A stretch of DNA of 64,000 bases from an uncultured Planctomycetaceae bacterium (GTDB lineage: Bacteria > Planctomycetota > Planctomycetia > Planctomycetales > Planctomycetaceae), in contig CALSLT010000004.1 of NCBI GenBank assembly GCA_943787265.1, forward strand, positions 248,001 through 312,000. Direction: 5' to 3'. Under the pieces are notes generated by a model that ran no database searches, was not told the origin of the DNA, and worked only from the letters and a program-made list of their open reading frames with translations. Each line of letters opens with the position of its first letter. Position 1 is the first letter of the stretch. The position numbers were made by a program, and so were the translations under genes. This document shows, piece after piece, positions 1-8,648 of this stretch.

Positions 1-829
1 CGAGCTCGATAAACGGTTCGAAGATCCCACTCGTCGGAGCCATGATGTAATCCTCTTCGTTGTCGGCAGCGACAACGATGGGATTTGCATCACCAGAATC
101 TGACGGCGTTTCACGCAAAATATCTGCATGATGCAGAACGTTTCGCACGCGGCTGGTGTGTCGCAGCATGTCGACGCCGTACTGGGCCTTGCTGCCCATC
201 TCGGTTCCCAGCGTGACCTTGCCGAGACTTTCGGCGTAAGACGGCAACAATCCAGAACCTGCCACGTCTCGATAAAGAAAGACGTATGGAGCCCCCCATG
301 CGCGACCAGCCGCCAGCATTTTCGCCATCTGATCCGCGTCGTCCATGCGGTGCATATTGACGGAAGGCAGCATGTGCATCGACGAGCCGCCCGAATGAAT
401 GTCAACGACCAGGTCAGCCAGTGGTAGCACTTCGGTCGCAACGAAATGTGCGATCATCCCAGTGATGGTGTCCGTGGAGCGGCCCGGAAAAGCCCGGTTC
501 ATGTTCACACCGTCGATCGATGACAACCGAGTGCCGGCCACGACGGCGGGATGATTCAACATCGGAACGATGATGATCCGGCCGCGAATGTCTTCTTCGT
601 TCAGCTCACGAAACAGGTTCATCAGCGTAACGGGACCTTCATACTCGTCGCCGTGGTTGCCACCGGAAAGTACGGCCGTCGGCCCGTCTCCGTTCTTGAT
701 CACGAAGACCGGCACGAAGTACTTCGCCCATCCCGCAGAGTTGGTCGACTGCGGAATAGCCAGATGGCCAGATCGTTTTCCGTCTGAATCGAAATCGACA
801 CTACACGTCACCAGGCTCTTGTCCGTCAT
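1..829 (-). CDS. Succinylglutamate desuccinylase/aspartoacylase family zinc deacylase (3' end outside window)
   Basis: The minus-strand frame from ATG at 829 stays open to the left edge, so the C-terminus is missing. The protein begins MTDKSLVTCSVDFDSDG. It shows the M14-type zinc signature GGNHGDEYEG (His59 and Glu62 as ligands), the substrate-binding GVNMNRAFPG segment, and a later VDIHSGG with the third zinc histidine. The family (AstE, AspA, DoeB-like) hydrolyses N-acyl amino acids or related amides. No signal peptide is seen, so a cytoplasmic enzyme is likely. The substrate cannot be told from sequence; an N-acyl amino acid or ectoine-derived acetyl-diaminobutyrate is possible. No operon partner is visible inside the window. 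Confidence 0.85.
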   Translation of the reverse strand, partial: MTDKSLVTCSVDFDSDGKRSGHLAIPQSTNSAGWAKYFVPVFVIKNGDGPTAVLSGGNHGDEYEGPVTLMNLFRELNEEDIRGRIIIVPMLNHPAVVAGTRLSSIDGVNMNRAFPGRSTDTITGMIAHFVATEVLPLADLVVDIHSGGSSMHMLPSVNMHRMDDADQMAKMLAAGRAWGAPYVFLYRDVAGSGLLPSYAESLGKVTLGTEMGSKAQYGVDMLRHTSRVRNVLHHADILRETPSDSGDANPIVVAADNEEDYIMAPTSGIFEPFIEL

Positions 830-1011
830 ACTTATTGCTCCTGAGTCGTGACTACCCGACGTAAACTCTTGAAAACCGACGATGTCGACCGCGCCGAAAA
901 ATTCCACGAAGTGCTACTTGAACGCTCCGGCAAACCGTAAGGTGTCGAAGTATCGCTCGTCCATTTCGGGGCGAGGAAATCTGAGTCAATCAGCATGTTC
1001 AAAGAGAATCA

Positions 1012-2217
1012 ATGAATCATCGCCTGGATATTCGCAGACCACTCACTAGCCGATGGACTGTGGCCGCCACGTTTCTTTGTCTGACACTTCTGACGTTTGC
1101 CGCGACAACAACCGCATCGCCTCCCGGACTGGTTCAGTGCTCCCCCGAAGAATGCGGGCTGAACGCCGCTCGGTTGGCAGCAATCGACGACGTTGTTGAA
1201 CAAGGTTTGCGATACGAAAGAATGCCGGGCTGCGTCGTGCTGGTTGGATATCGCAGCCGCATCGCCTGGTTAAAGAGCTACGGCTCACGACAGCTCAAAC
1301 CGGACGTCGTTCCGATGACGACCGACACCGTTTTCGACCTGGCGTCTCTGACCAAACCAATCGCCACCGCAACAAGCATTATGCTGCTCATCGAAGACGG
1401 TCTCGTCGAACTCGACGCACCAGCCGCGAAGTACATTCCGGAATTCGGAAACACCGGCAAAGAAGTAATCACGATCCGGCAGCTACTGACTCATCAAAGC
1501 GGGCTTCTTCCGGACAATTCAATCCGTGATTACCAGGACGGACACGTTCAAGCTTTTCAACGCATCCATAAGTTGGACTTACGAGCGGACCCGGGAACCC
1601 GGTTCATGTACAGCGATGTTGGATTCATCGTGCTGGGGGAGATTGTTGAACGAGTTTCCGGCAAGTCTCTGGACGCATTTGCCAAAGAGCGAATCTTCAC
1701 TCCACTTGGCATGTCAGAGACTGGTTTCAATCCAGAAGCAGCCATCCGAAAAAGAGCGGCACCCACTCAGGAACGAAACGGCAAATGGATGCGGGGAGAA
1801 GTCCACGATCCGCGAGCGTACAAACTCGGCGGAGTCGCCGGTCATGCCGGTCTGTTCTCAGCAGCCGAAGACCTCGCCAGGTATGCCCAAATGCTGGTGA
1901 ACGATGGAATCCTCGGCGAATCAAGAATTCTGAAACCCGAAACATGCCTGCTGATGACGACCTCTCAGAAAGTTTCGAGTGGAATCAGAACATTGGGCTG
2001 GGACCGTCGAACCGGCTATTCATCCAACCGAGGCGACCTGTTCTCCGAACAGGCATTCGGGCACGGAGGCTTCACCGGCACCGCACTCTGGATCGACCCC
2101 GCCCAGGAAATGTTCGTCATCTTCCTGAGCAACCGCGTCCACCCGGACGGCAAAGGCTCAGTGAACTCACTCGCCGGCCGCATCGGAACAATCGCCGCCG
2201 CGGCGATTAACGAGTGA
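1012..2217 (+). CDS. Secreted serine hydrolase, beta-lactamase/class C-like family
   Basis: A 401-residue protein with an N-terminal hydrophobic signal segment (residues about 16-36, ending near TTTASPPG). The SxxK catalytic tetrad is SLTK at residues 112-115. A YSD motif follows in MYSDVGFIVLG, in the place of the Tyr-x-Asn motif, and a late HGGFTGT box corresponds to the K/HxG motif. These are the marks of the beta-lactamase-related (Pfam PF00144) serine hydrolases: D-aminopeptidases, esterases and penicillin-binding-protein-like enzymes. The protein is probably exported and acts on a peptide, ester or amide. It stands alone, convergent with the DapA-like gene. A true antibiotic resistance role is not indicated. 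Confidence 0.85.
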   Translation: MNHRLDIRRPLTSRWTVAATFLCLTLLTFAATTTASPPGLVQCSPEECGLNAARLAAIDDVVEQGLRYERMPGCVVLVGYRSRIAWLKSYGSRQLKPDVVPMTTDTVFDLASLTKPIATATSIMLLIEDGLVELDAPAAKYIPEFGNTGKEVITIRQLLTHQSGLLPDNSIRDYQDGHVQAFQRIHKLDLRADPGTRFMYSDVGFIVLGEIVERVSGKSLDAFAKERIFTPLGMSETGFNPEAAIRKRAAPTQERNGKWMRGEVHDPRAYKLGGVAGHAGLFSAAEDLARYAQMLVNDGILGESRILKPETCLLMTTSQKVSSGIRTLGWDRRTGYSSNRGDLFSEQAFGHGGFTGTALWIDPAQEMFVIFLSNRVHPDGKGSVNSLAGRIGTIAAAAINE

Positions 2218-2224
2218 TCGTGGC

Positions 2225-2247
2225 TGGTGCGTCGAGACGCACCCTAC
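2225..2247. repeat. Palindromic GGTGCGTC intergenic repeat unit
   Basis: The unit reads GGTGCGTC-GA-GACGCACC followed by CTAC. It lies at the 3' ends of two convergent genes and overlaps the stop codon of the DapA-like gene. The same unit occurs twice, in inverted orientation, near 58.95-59.00 kb. It may serve as a bidirectional terminator or be a small dispersed repeat. Confidence 0.6.
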
Positions 2248-3161
2248 AGTCTTTCGACTTCCAGGAGCTGCGATGCAGCAGCCTGAATGGCTGGCTTGTC
2301 GGACTCATTCAGTTCTGACATCAGCGGAATGATCGGACCGGTGTTGGCGATGCCGGACAGGGCGACGGCTGTGTGCAGGACTCGGATCGGGTTGATTGAG
2401 TTTCGCAGGTCTTCCAGTGGCTTGAACGTTGAGCGAATCTGTTCGGCGGTTTCGAAGTCGCCGGACTTGATGGCTCGAAGCATTTCCATTGATTTCCCCG
2501 GAGCAACGCACACGCAGCCTGATGTGAAGCAGTTAAGGCCAAAGTCTCGCAGATGCACGATCGCCGGCTGTTCGCCGATGCCGCTGACAATTCGCTCGGT
2601 CCCGACGGCGTCTGCCAATTCTCGGAGATACGGATCGTTGGATGTGTCTTCGCGGACGACGGCGTACTTGATCCAGGAAAGCAAGCCGTCATCCATGAGC
2701 TTCTTGACAGCGTCGACTTCGATGAAGCCATCGTTCTTGATGTACAACACGGCTGGCTTGGCAGTCTTCTCGACGAAATGGCGAACCGCCGATGCGACAC
2801 CTGACGAGGTGACGACGTCGCGGGTTGGCAGAATCATGGCCGTCGGGAAGTTGAAGTCACGCAGGATCGAAGCCTGATCCATCATTGTTCCGTAAGCCGG
2901 ACCAACAGACGGAATCATCAGTGTGTTGTCGCCGGCCAGGTCAGTCATCATCTGGAGCAACTCGGCGTATTCGCTGAGAGCAACGTGGTACAGAATCGCG
3001 TTCCCGCCGTAGAGCAGCGTTGACACTCCGCCGCCTTCCAGATGTCGGATCAGTTTTTCATTTTCGTCGCGATTCAGAGAGAAGTCGGCGTTGCGAGCAA
3101 GCGGCGGGACAGAGATAACGGAGCCGGCCAGTGTTTCGGGAGTGATCTCAGACTGGTTCAT
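2244..3161 (-). CDS. Dihydrodipicolinate synthase (DapA)-family aldolase
   Basis: A 305-residue TIM-barrel protein of the class I Schiff-base aldolase family. The putative Schiff-base lysine is K165 in the segment SWIKYAVVRED, and the partner tyrosine is Y140 in PAVLYIKNDG, matching the family layout. The substrate loop differs from true DapA: the usual GTTGE motif appears as YGGNAILYH. This suggests a 2-keto-acid aldolase or hydratase acting on a sugar acid rather than the lysine-pathway enzyme. No signal peptide, so cytoplasmic. It lies upstream on the same strand as the DUF1501 gene, 46 nt away, but DUF1501 is exported, so they need not share a pathway. Confidence 0.8.
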   Translation of the reverse strand: MNQSEITPETLAGSVISVPPLARNADFSLNRDENEKLIRHLEGGGVSTLLYGGNAILYHVALSEYAELLQMMTDLAGDNTLMIPSVGPAYGTMMDQASILRDFNFPTAMILPTRDVVTSSGVASAVRHFVEKTAKPAVLYIKNDGFIEVDAVKKLMDDGLLSWIKYAVVREDTSNDPYLRELADAVGTERIVSGIGEQPAIVHLRDFGLNCFTSGCVCVAPGKSMEMLRAIKSGDFETAEQIRSTFKPLEDLRNSINPIRVLHTAVALSGIANTGPIIPLMSELNESDKPAIQAAASQLLEVERL

Positions 3162-3207
3162 GTGAATGTCTCGGGTGTGGATTCAATGATGAGTTTTAAA
3201 CCGTCGG

Positions 3208-4584
3208 TCAGGAAAGTTCTTCGATTGGGCTTCCGGATGGTAGCGTGATGATCGGTCGGCCGCCGTGGTCCAGGTAGTGCCGCTCGGTGTCGATGCCGAG
3301 GTGTCGGTACATTGTGGAGAGGACGTCCTGCGGTGACTTCGGATTGTCGAGCGGGAACGCGCCTTTGGAATCGGAAGACCCGACGACTCGACCGCCCTGA
3401 ACTGGCCCGCCGGCCAGAGCGGCGCTGAAGACGTTCGGATAATGGTCTCGACCGGCCTCTTTGTTCATGCGCGGAGTACGACCGAATTCGCCCCAGGCGA
3501 CGACCATCGTTGTGTCGAGCATGCCTCGCTGATCGAGGTCTTCGATCAGTGCCGAATAGCAAAGGTCCCAGCGCGGTAGGAAGCCGTTCTTCATCGAGTC
3601 CAAACCCTGGACATGAGTGTCCCACCAGCGGCAGTCGACAGTGACCAATCGAACTCCGGCTTCAACAAGACGTCGGCCCAGCAGAACTCGCTGGCAAAAT
3701 GCGTTGGCGCTGCAACGTCGCGGGTCGCCTGGGTCGTACCGCGGAATGAATCCGTATCGCTGGCGGATTTCGTCCGGCTCGGCGTCCAAGTCGAATGCCT
3801 GGCGAGCCTTGTCGGAACTCAGGATTCCATAAGCCTTCTGATGAAATTTGCCGACGGAATCCATCTGCCCTGAAGTATCGACGGCAGAACGAAACTGGTC
3901 GAAACCCTGCAGCAGACTCTTGCGAGTATCGAAGCGGCCCTGGCTGATACCTTCGACCAGCGAAAAGTTCTTAAGCTTGAACGGGCCGTCGTTACCCGGA
4001 TCGACCAGCGTTTCGAACGGTTTATGGGCGACGCCGAGGTAAGCCGAGTCTGTACCTGGCACCTGTTTGGGAATCGCCACGTAAGCCGGCAATTCGGGAG
4101 ACAAGTGGCCGAGCTGTTCGGAAACAATCGAGCCGCAGCTCGGGTGAATGTTGACGTCAGGGCTTGGCCCTGGTGGGTGCCCGGTGAACAGAATCTGGTC
4201 GCCGGCGGAGTGCCCGGCGTTCGTGTGGTGCAGGCTGCGAATGATTGACCACTTATCCATAATCGAAGCGCACTTCGGTAGCAGGTCGACGATCTCGATC
4301 CCTGGCACGTTCGTCGAAGTGGCTCCGAAACCGCCGCGGTATTCCGCCGGGGCGTCCATTTTCGGATCCCATGTCTCATGCTGAGACGGCCCGCCGCGCA
4401 TCCACAGGATAATTACCGAGTTATCCTTCTTCGCCGCAGCGCCTGCCTGAGATTCATGCCGCAACAAGTCCGTCAGCGTCAGCCCCGTCAGTCCGAGGCC
4501 GCCGGCTTTGAGGAATCCACGACGGCTCACACCCATTTCGCTACGGAATTCAGAGCAGCCGTCCCGCTTACTTCTGCTCGGCAT
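3208..4584 (-). CDS. DUF1501 family protein, Tat-exported
   Basis: A 458-residue protein with an N-terminal twin-arginine signal (SRRGFLKAGGLGLTG, residues about 20-34). It then carries the DUF1501 core, an alkaline-phosphatase/sulfatase-like fold: IILWMRGGPSQHETWDPK near the N-terminus and VVAWGEFGRTPRMN plus GRDHYPNVF in the C-terminal half. Family members are abundant in planctomycetes, often beside PSD1/DUF1553 genes; their reaction is unknown. The chosen ATG is preceded by GGGAG at a good distance; an internal ATG at 4536 would still keep the twin arginines. No PSD1 partner is next to this copy. Confidence 0.85.
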   Translation of the reverse strand: MPSRSKRDGCSEFRSEMGVSRRGFLKAGGLGLTGLTLTDLLRHESQAGAAAKKDNSVIILWMRGGPSQHETWDPKMDAPAEYRGGFGATSTNVPGIEIVDLLPKCASIMDKWSIIRSLHHTNAGHSAGDQILFTGHPPGPSPDVNIHPSCGSIVSEQLGHLSPELPAYVAIPKQVPGTDSAYLGVAHKPFETLVDPGNDGPFKLKNFSLVEGISQGRFDTRKSLLQGFDQFRSAVDTSGQMDSVGKFHQKAYGILSSDKARQAFDLDAEPDEIRQRYGFIPRYDPGDPRRCSANAFCQRVLLGRRLVEAGVRLVTVDCRWWDTHVQGLDSMKNGFLPRWDLCYSALIEDLDQRGMLDTTMVVAWGEFGRTPRMNKEAGRDHYPNVFSAALAGGPVQGGRVVGSSDSKGAFPLDNPKSPQDVLSTMYRHLGIDTERHYLDHGGRPIITLPSGSPIEELS

Positions 4585-4656
4585 CTGTCACTCCCGACTG
4601 AGAACGTTGCAAACGACACAACAAGTTTGCACGACTGATAGACATCGGCAACTCAA

Positions 4657-4740
4657 GAACCACGAATAGACACGAAGGAACACGAATCATTGGAAATGAC
4701 GTACTGAGAATTCGTGTTCCTTCGTGTCCATTCGTGGTTC
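4657..4740. repeat. Long intergenic inverted repeat (31-bp arms, 22-nt loop)
   Basis: The left arm at 4657-4687 and the right arm at 4710-4740 are reverse complements with one mismatch. The arm core is ACGAA-x-x-ACACGAAGGAACACGA. The element sits between two divergently transcribed genes, so it is not a simple terminator; it could be a dispersed palindromic repeat or a regulatory structure. Confidence 0.8.
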
Positions 4741-4866
4741 AAACGCAGGCACTACTGAGCGGTCGAGATGCGGACGGTTTCGTCACACCTCAGAAAGAGC
4801 CAGGATTCTCACAAACAATCGTGTCGCGAATCGAGCTACTCGAACTCACTCGGTCAGGAGCCAGTC

Positions 4867-6189
4867 ATGAGCCAAAGAATCCAGCGTCGCCAGTTCGTCA
4901 AAGCTTCAGCCGCACTCGCAGCCGGCAGTATGCTCTCATTGCCGGTGCGAGCGTTCGACGCGAATGCTCGACTGAGAACAGCTCACGTCGGAGTCGGCGG
5001 AATGGGTGGTTCCGATTTGAAGTCGGTTTCTTCTCACTCAGGCGTCGAAGTCGCCGCGTTGTGCGACGTCGATGCAAACATCCTGAAGGAAGCCAGCGCG
5101 AAATTCCCCAACGCTCGAACGTACCGCGACTATCGCGAAATGATTTCCGAGATGGGCGACACGATTGACGCCTGCGTGGTCTCAACACCCGACCACACAC
5201 ACGCTCCTGCAGCGATGACCGCGATGAATCACGGCAAACCGGTCTACTGCCAGAAGCCGCTGACGCACGAAGTGTTCGAGGCTCGCCAGTTGCGACTTGT
5301 TGCCGAGAAAAAAGGTCTCGTAACTCAGATGGGAATTCAGGCCAGCGCCGGGCTGCCGTATCGCCGAGCGACGCAAATGATCCAAAGCGGTGTGATCGGC
5401 AAGGTCAGCCGAGTGCTCGCGTGGTCGTACAAGAACTGGGGCTACGACGGTCCGGCTTTTACGAAGTTCGACGACGCCCCGGAAAATCTCGACTGGAATC
5501 TCTGGCTCGGAACGGCAGCCATGCGATCGTTCAAGAAAGGCGTCTATCACCGCGGAGCGTGGCGGAAGCAGATCGACTTTGGGACGGGCACGCTGGGCGA
5601 CATGGGCGTCCACATTTTCGACACGCCGTACCGTGCTCTTGCTCTGACATCTCCGAACTGGGCAAAAACAACCTGCCGAAAACCGACCGGCGTTGGGCAT
5701 CCGGAAAAGAACATTGTCGAGTACGAATTTCCCGGCACGAAATACACCACGGAAACGATGAGTTGGACGTGGTACGACGGTGCGGACGCACCGCCATCCA
5801 CCGCTGGCCTTGGCGTTCCGGAGGACTTGAAGCTACCCGGGCAGGGAGCACTGTTCGTTGGTGAGGAAGGCACGATGCTGCTGCCGCACTCGTCCGAGCC
5901 GCAACTGTTCCCCGAAGACAAATTCAAAGACGCGAAACGTCCTGATCTGGAATCACGAAACCACTACCACCAATGGGTCGACGCCTGCATGGGGAAAGGC
6001 GAAACCAGCTCACCCTTCAGCTACGCCGGTCCATTAACCGAAGCGTTGCTGCTGGGCGTCGTCGCCAACCGCTTTCCCGGTCAGAAACTGATGTGGGACG
6101 CAGAAAACCTGAGCGTCACAAACGTTAAGGAAGCCAACGCTCTTCTTAAGCGAGCACCTCGCGAGGGTTTTCAGGTCGCCGGCCTGTAA
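4867..6189 (+). CDS. Gfo/Idh/MocA family oxidoreductase, Tat-exported
   Basis: A 440-residue protein. ATG 4867 was chosen over the upstream ATG 4768 because CAGGAG lies just before it and the twin-arginine signal (RRQFVKASAALAAG) then begins near residue 7. The NAD(P)-binding Rossmann segment follows as TAHVGVGGMGGSDL, and the family motif around the catalytic lysine is KPVYCQKPLTHEV. A second half with HRGAWRKQIDFGTG and GDMGVHIFD matches the substrate-binding domain. Members oxidise or isomerise sugars and sugar acids. The Tat signal implies export already folded with bound cofactor, common for planctomycete paralogues. The substrate is unknown. Confidence 0.88.
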   Translation: MSQRIQRRQFVKASAALAAGSMLSLPVRAFDANARLRTAHVGVGGMGGSDLKSVSSHSGVEVAALCDVDANILKEASAKFPNARTYRDYREMISEMGDTIDACVVSTPDHTHAPAAMTAMNHGKPVYCQKPLTHEVFEARQLRLVAEKKGLVTQMGIQASAGLPYRRATQMIQSGVIGKVSRVLAWSYKNWGYDGPAFTKFDDAPENLDWNLWLGTAAMRSFKKGVYHRGAWRKQIDFGTGTLGDMGVHIFDTPYRALALTSPNWAKTTCRKPTGVGHPEKNIVEYEFPGTKYTTETMSWTWYDGADAPPSTAGLGVPEDLKLPGQGALFVGEEGTMLLPHSSEPQLFPEDKFKDAKRPDLESRNHYHQWVDACMGKGETSSPFSYAGPLTEALLLGVVANRFPGQKLMWDAENLSVTNVKEANALLKRAPREGFQVAGL

Positions 6190-6241
6190 GACAAATTGTG
6201 TCTGCAAAACTTGTCGCAAGGTCCTAGTCGTCAACCATTCC

Positions 6242-7381
6242 TTATTGAGCGGTCGCGACGCGCACCGTTCCGTCGTCATCGGCAGTCGGGACTGTCAAGC
6301 GGAAGACAACCGGGTGGTGGTCTGAATACGCAGCTCGGAACGCGTTGTGGTTGTAGGGAGCGCCTGGGTACGGGCCGCTGGCGTGCCAGTCGTCCTGCAG
6401 TTCATCCAGCAGGTTAATGACCTGCATGTCGTACGCCTGATCAACTTCGGTGGTCCAGGTTGTGTTGACCATGACGTGGTCGTACGGCTTCGGCGATTTG
6501 ACGTTGGTGTTCGTTGGTCGGCATTCATCGTTGAGTGAGACGAAGCCTGTCGGGGTTGTAGCGGCCAGTTCTTTTGCGTTCTCGATGTTCATATCGCCGA
6601 GGATGATGAAATCGTGCTCGGTTTGGTCGTGCGAATCGATCCACGCGGCGATCGCGGTGAGCTCTTCCGCTCGGCGAGCGCGGTTCTTAGGGCCATCTCC
6701 CGGTTGCAGATGCACGGAAATCAGCACGAAGTCGAGTTTCGCTTCCAGCGTCCGAAATCCGAACGCGTAGGGAACCCGCTCGAAGTGATCGTGGTTCGAC
6801 CGGTCATTGGCGAGAAAGCCGTGTGGCAGATCGTTGGCCGGTGCGACTCGATTTGGCTTGTAGAAGGAAACCCACCACTCGGTCGATGAACCGTTACGAT
6901 GGTTCTTGTCTCCGGAGCCAGTGTCTTCTTCCGAAATGACATATTGAAAACCGTGACTGCGCATCGCGTCGAAGAATTCGGCAGACTCGGAGTCAGGCTT
7001 CACGGGAGTTCCGTCGGGAAAGTTTCCGGGGTACGGAGGCGAGACAAGTTCCTGCACGACGACGATGTCGTACGGAGCGACGACGTCTGCCAGCGCTGCG
7101 TCATCGCGAGATCTTGAGTTACCCAGAAACTGAATGTTGAACGAGCAAACGGAAATTGGCTCGCCGGTCCCTGCAATTGGTCCGGCAATCGATGTACCAG
7201 TGCCACCAATTGGGGGAGCGGTCAGTACTTCGTTCGACACACTATCCGCGTCGGTCGAAATGGTGACTGACGGGGGATTCGAATTCTGTTGAAGCTCGTC
7301 GACCGTTTCCAGAACGGCGGTTGCGGCTTCACATCCAGCCAGCGCGAGCAGGCACACAGCGAACAGTCTGCGCAGAACCAT
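6242..7381 (-). CDS. Endonuclease/exonuclease/phosphatase-fold lipoprotein
   Basis: A 379-residue protein with a lipoprotein signal: hydrophobic VCLLALAGC with cysteine at residue 16. After a low-complexity spacer the EEP domain runs from about residue 75 to the end, with ICSFNIQFLGN-like opening (SVCSFNIQFLGNSR), VVVQEL holding the metal-binding glutamate, FIILGDMNIEN holding the Asp/Asn pair, and the terminal SDHHPVVF catalytic Asp-His. Members cleave nucleic acids, phosphodiesters or phospholipids. A surface-anchored nuclease or phosphodiesterase that scavenges DNA or phosphate is a reasonable inference. It is convergent with the oxidoreductase gene. Confidence 0.82.
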   Translation of the reverse strand: MVLRRLFAVCLLALAGCEAATAVLETVDELQQNSNPPSVTISTDADSVSNEVLTAPPIGGTGTSIAGPIAGTGEPISVCSFNIQFLGNSRSRDDAALADVVAPYDIVVVQELVSPPYPGNFPDGTPVKPDSESAEFFDAMRSHGFQYVISEEDTGSGDKNHRNGSSTEWWVSFYKPNRVAPANDLPHGFLANDRSNHDHFERVPYAFGFRTLEAKLDFVLISVHLQPGDGPKNRARRAEELTAIAAWIDSHDQTEHDFIILGDMNIENAKELAATTPTGFVSLNDECRPTNTNVKSPKPYDHVMVNTTWTTEVDQAYDMQVINLLDELQDDWHASGPYPGAPYNHNAFRAAYSDHHPVVFRLTVPTADDDGTVRVATAQ

Positions 7382-7515
7382 GAGGCTTCCTTGCCAATCA
7401 GGTCATTGAAACTTCCGTTTCGACTTCGATCGGCAGGCTACAGCCCGACTCTTTCAGCTCATTGGTTCAACCGTTAAAGCTTGCCACAACGCCGAACTCG
7501 ACGGCACGAACCTTC

Positions 7516-7580
7516 GTAGCCGGATTCGCAAGAATTCGGGCGATCAAGGAGCCGGCCCGAAGTCTTGCGACTCCGGCTAC
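7516..7580. repeat. Inverted repeat, gtagccgg family, copy 1
   Basis: 24-nt arms at 7516-7539 and 7557-7580 are reverse complements at 22 of 24 positions and enclose a 17-nt loop. Arms begin GTAGCCGGA and end CCGGCTAC. A related copy lies at 9609-9664. The element sits in the gap between two minus-strand genes. Confidence 0.7.
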
Positions 7581-7616
7581 AACGCTATTGATTTCTGCCG
7601 GTTACGAACCGCGCAA

Positions 7617-7654
7617 CGAAAAAGGCCCGACTCCTTAATACGAAGTCGGGCCTT
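7617..7654 (-). terminator. Rho-independent terminator of the SPLDxIRK-repeat gene
   Basis: On the minus strand AAGGCCCGACT and AGTCGGGCCTT form an 11-bp stem around a short loop, and the 3' side runs directly into a T tract. It lies about 30 nt downstream of the stop codon at 7686. Confidence 0.8.
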
Positions 7655-7685
7655 GCTAAGTTCATGACGCAGTTGGACTGGCTGT

Positions 7686-8282
7686 CTAATCCTTTGCCGG
7701 TCCCTGCTTTCGGATCATGTCCAGCGGCGACAGTTTTTTGCCGCTGTCGGCGGGTGCTTTCTTTTCTTTTGCTGGTGCTTCGGCCGGAGCGTCAACGGCT
7801 TCTTCCTCGGCCGGTGCAGCATCACCGCCAGCACCCTGTTTTCGAATCATGTCGAGTGGCGAACCGCCAGCCGCTGGCTTTTTCGCTCCGCCGCCGCCTT
7901 TTCGAATTGCGTCGAGCGGTGAGCCGCCTGCTGCTGGTTTCTTGGCTCCACCACCACCTTTGCGAATTGCGTCGAGAGGCGAGCCTCCAGCGGCTTTCTT
8001 AGCACCGCCGGCTGATTTCTTCCCGGCATCGCCTTTGGGAGCGGCTGCCGCTTTTGGTTTAGCGACCGGTTCATCGACGACAGTCAGGAAAGTCGTGCCG
8101 ATGTCGTACCAGCCGATATCCTCCTGGCCGTGGAATTCGACCAGAGCCTGGCAGTTCATGTTGACGGTCTTGACCTTTCCGGTCATGCCGGCAAACCGCC
8201 GAAGTTCGGGGATATTCTTGTCAACGACGACCCACTTATCGGTGAGTTCTGTCTTGAGCTGTTCAGCCTGATCGATAGACAT
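7686..8282 (-). CDS. Small protein with SH3-like N-terminus and four SPLDxIRK linear repeats
   Basis: A 198-residue protein of unknown function. Residues 1-70 look folded: a short helix, then beta-rich KWVVVDKN, GMTGKVKTV and QALVEFHG segments that resemble a small KOW/SH3-like barrel. From about residue 72 it is Ala/Lys/Gly/Pro-rich and presumably disordered. It holds four copies of the motif SPLD(A/M)IRK at residues 101-108, 121-128, 141-148 and 185-192; the first three are exactly 20 residues apart because of a 60-bp DNA repeat. No signal peptide is seen. Repeated identical short motifs on a flexible tail suggest multivalent binding to one partner, which is unknown. It has its own terminator and appears monocistronic. 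Confidence 0.75.
   Translation of the reverse strand: MSIDQAEQLKTELTDKWVVVDKNIPELRRFAGMTGKVKTVNMNCQALVEFHGQEDIGWYDIGTTFLTVVDEPVAKPKAAAAPKGDAGKKSAGGAKKAAGGSPLDAIRKGGGGAKKPAAGGSPLDAIRKGGGGAKKPAAGGSPLDMIRKQGAGGDAAPAEEEAVDAPAEAPAKEKKAPADSGKKLSPLDMIRKQGPAKD
7833..7982 (-). repeat. 60-bp coding tandem repeat (two and a half units)
   Basis: Units at 7982-7923, 7922-7863 and a partial one at 7862-7833 each encode SPLDAIRK (SPLDMIRK in the last) plus a GGGGAKKPAAGG-type linker. The repeat lies inside the small SPLDxIRK protein gene. Confidence 0.75.
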
Positions 8283-8648
8283 GATGGCAGGACGTCAGTC
8301 TGGAGTCAGTTGATTCAAGCAGGCACGACCCTCGCACCGGCACTATTTCAGGCGGGGATAATAGCCTCGCAACAGATTGGGTGAAACAGTTCCGGGGTGT
8401 TGGCACTCAACGAAAACCAATGTCGAGAAACAGGCTTCCAGCCCGGGCATCCCTCAAATTTCGCGTCTCAGGCACGATCCGCGGGTCCATTTCGGGCGGA
8501 ATTGTCAGTTCAGACTCCTCAAGTCAGCGGAAACTGGTCTCGAATTGCCATCTTGAGTCAACGGTTTCGCGAAATTCGGCGAACTGAAAGTAGAGCGAAC
8601 TAAATCTTCGATGTGAGAGTCACCCTGCGCGCTCAGACACGAGAATCC
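8283..8648. other. Intergenic gap between divergent genes
   Basis: About 366 bases separate the SPLDxIRK gene (minus) and the FtsQ-like gene (plus). It should hold both promoters. I could not identify convincing -35/-10 pairs, RNA genes or repeats in it; short ORFs here lack any recognisable protein feature. Confidence 0.4.

Noticed and set aside
1012-2217. True class C beta-lactamase
   Set aside because: Only general family motifs are present; the chromosomal planctomycete context and altered YSD motif fit a general serine hydrolase.
7833-7982. Possible CRISPR or intergenic tandem repeat
   Set aside because: The 60-bp units are in frame and code for the SPLDxIRK tail.
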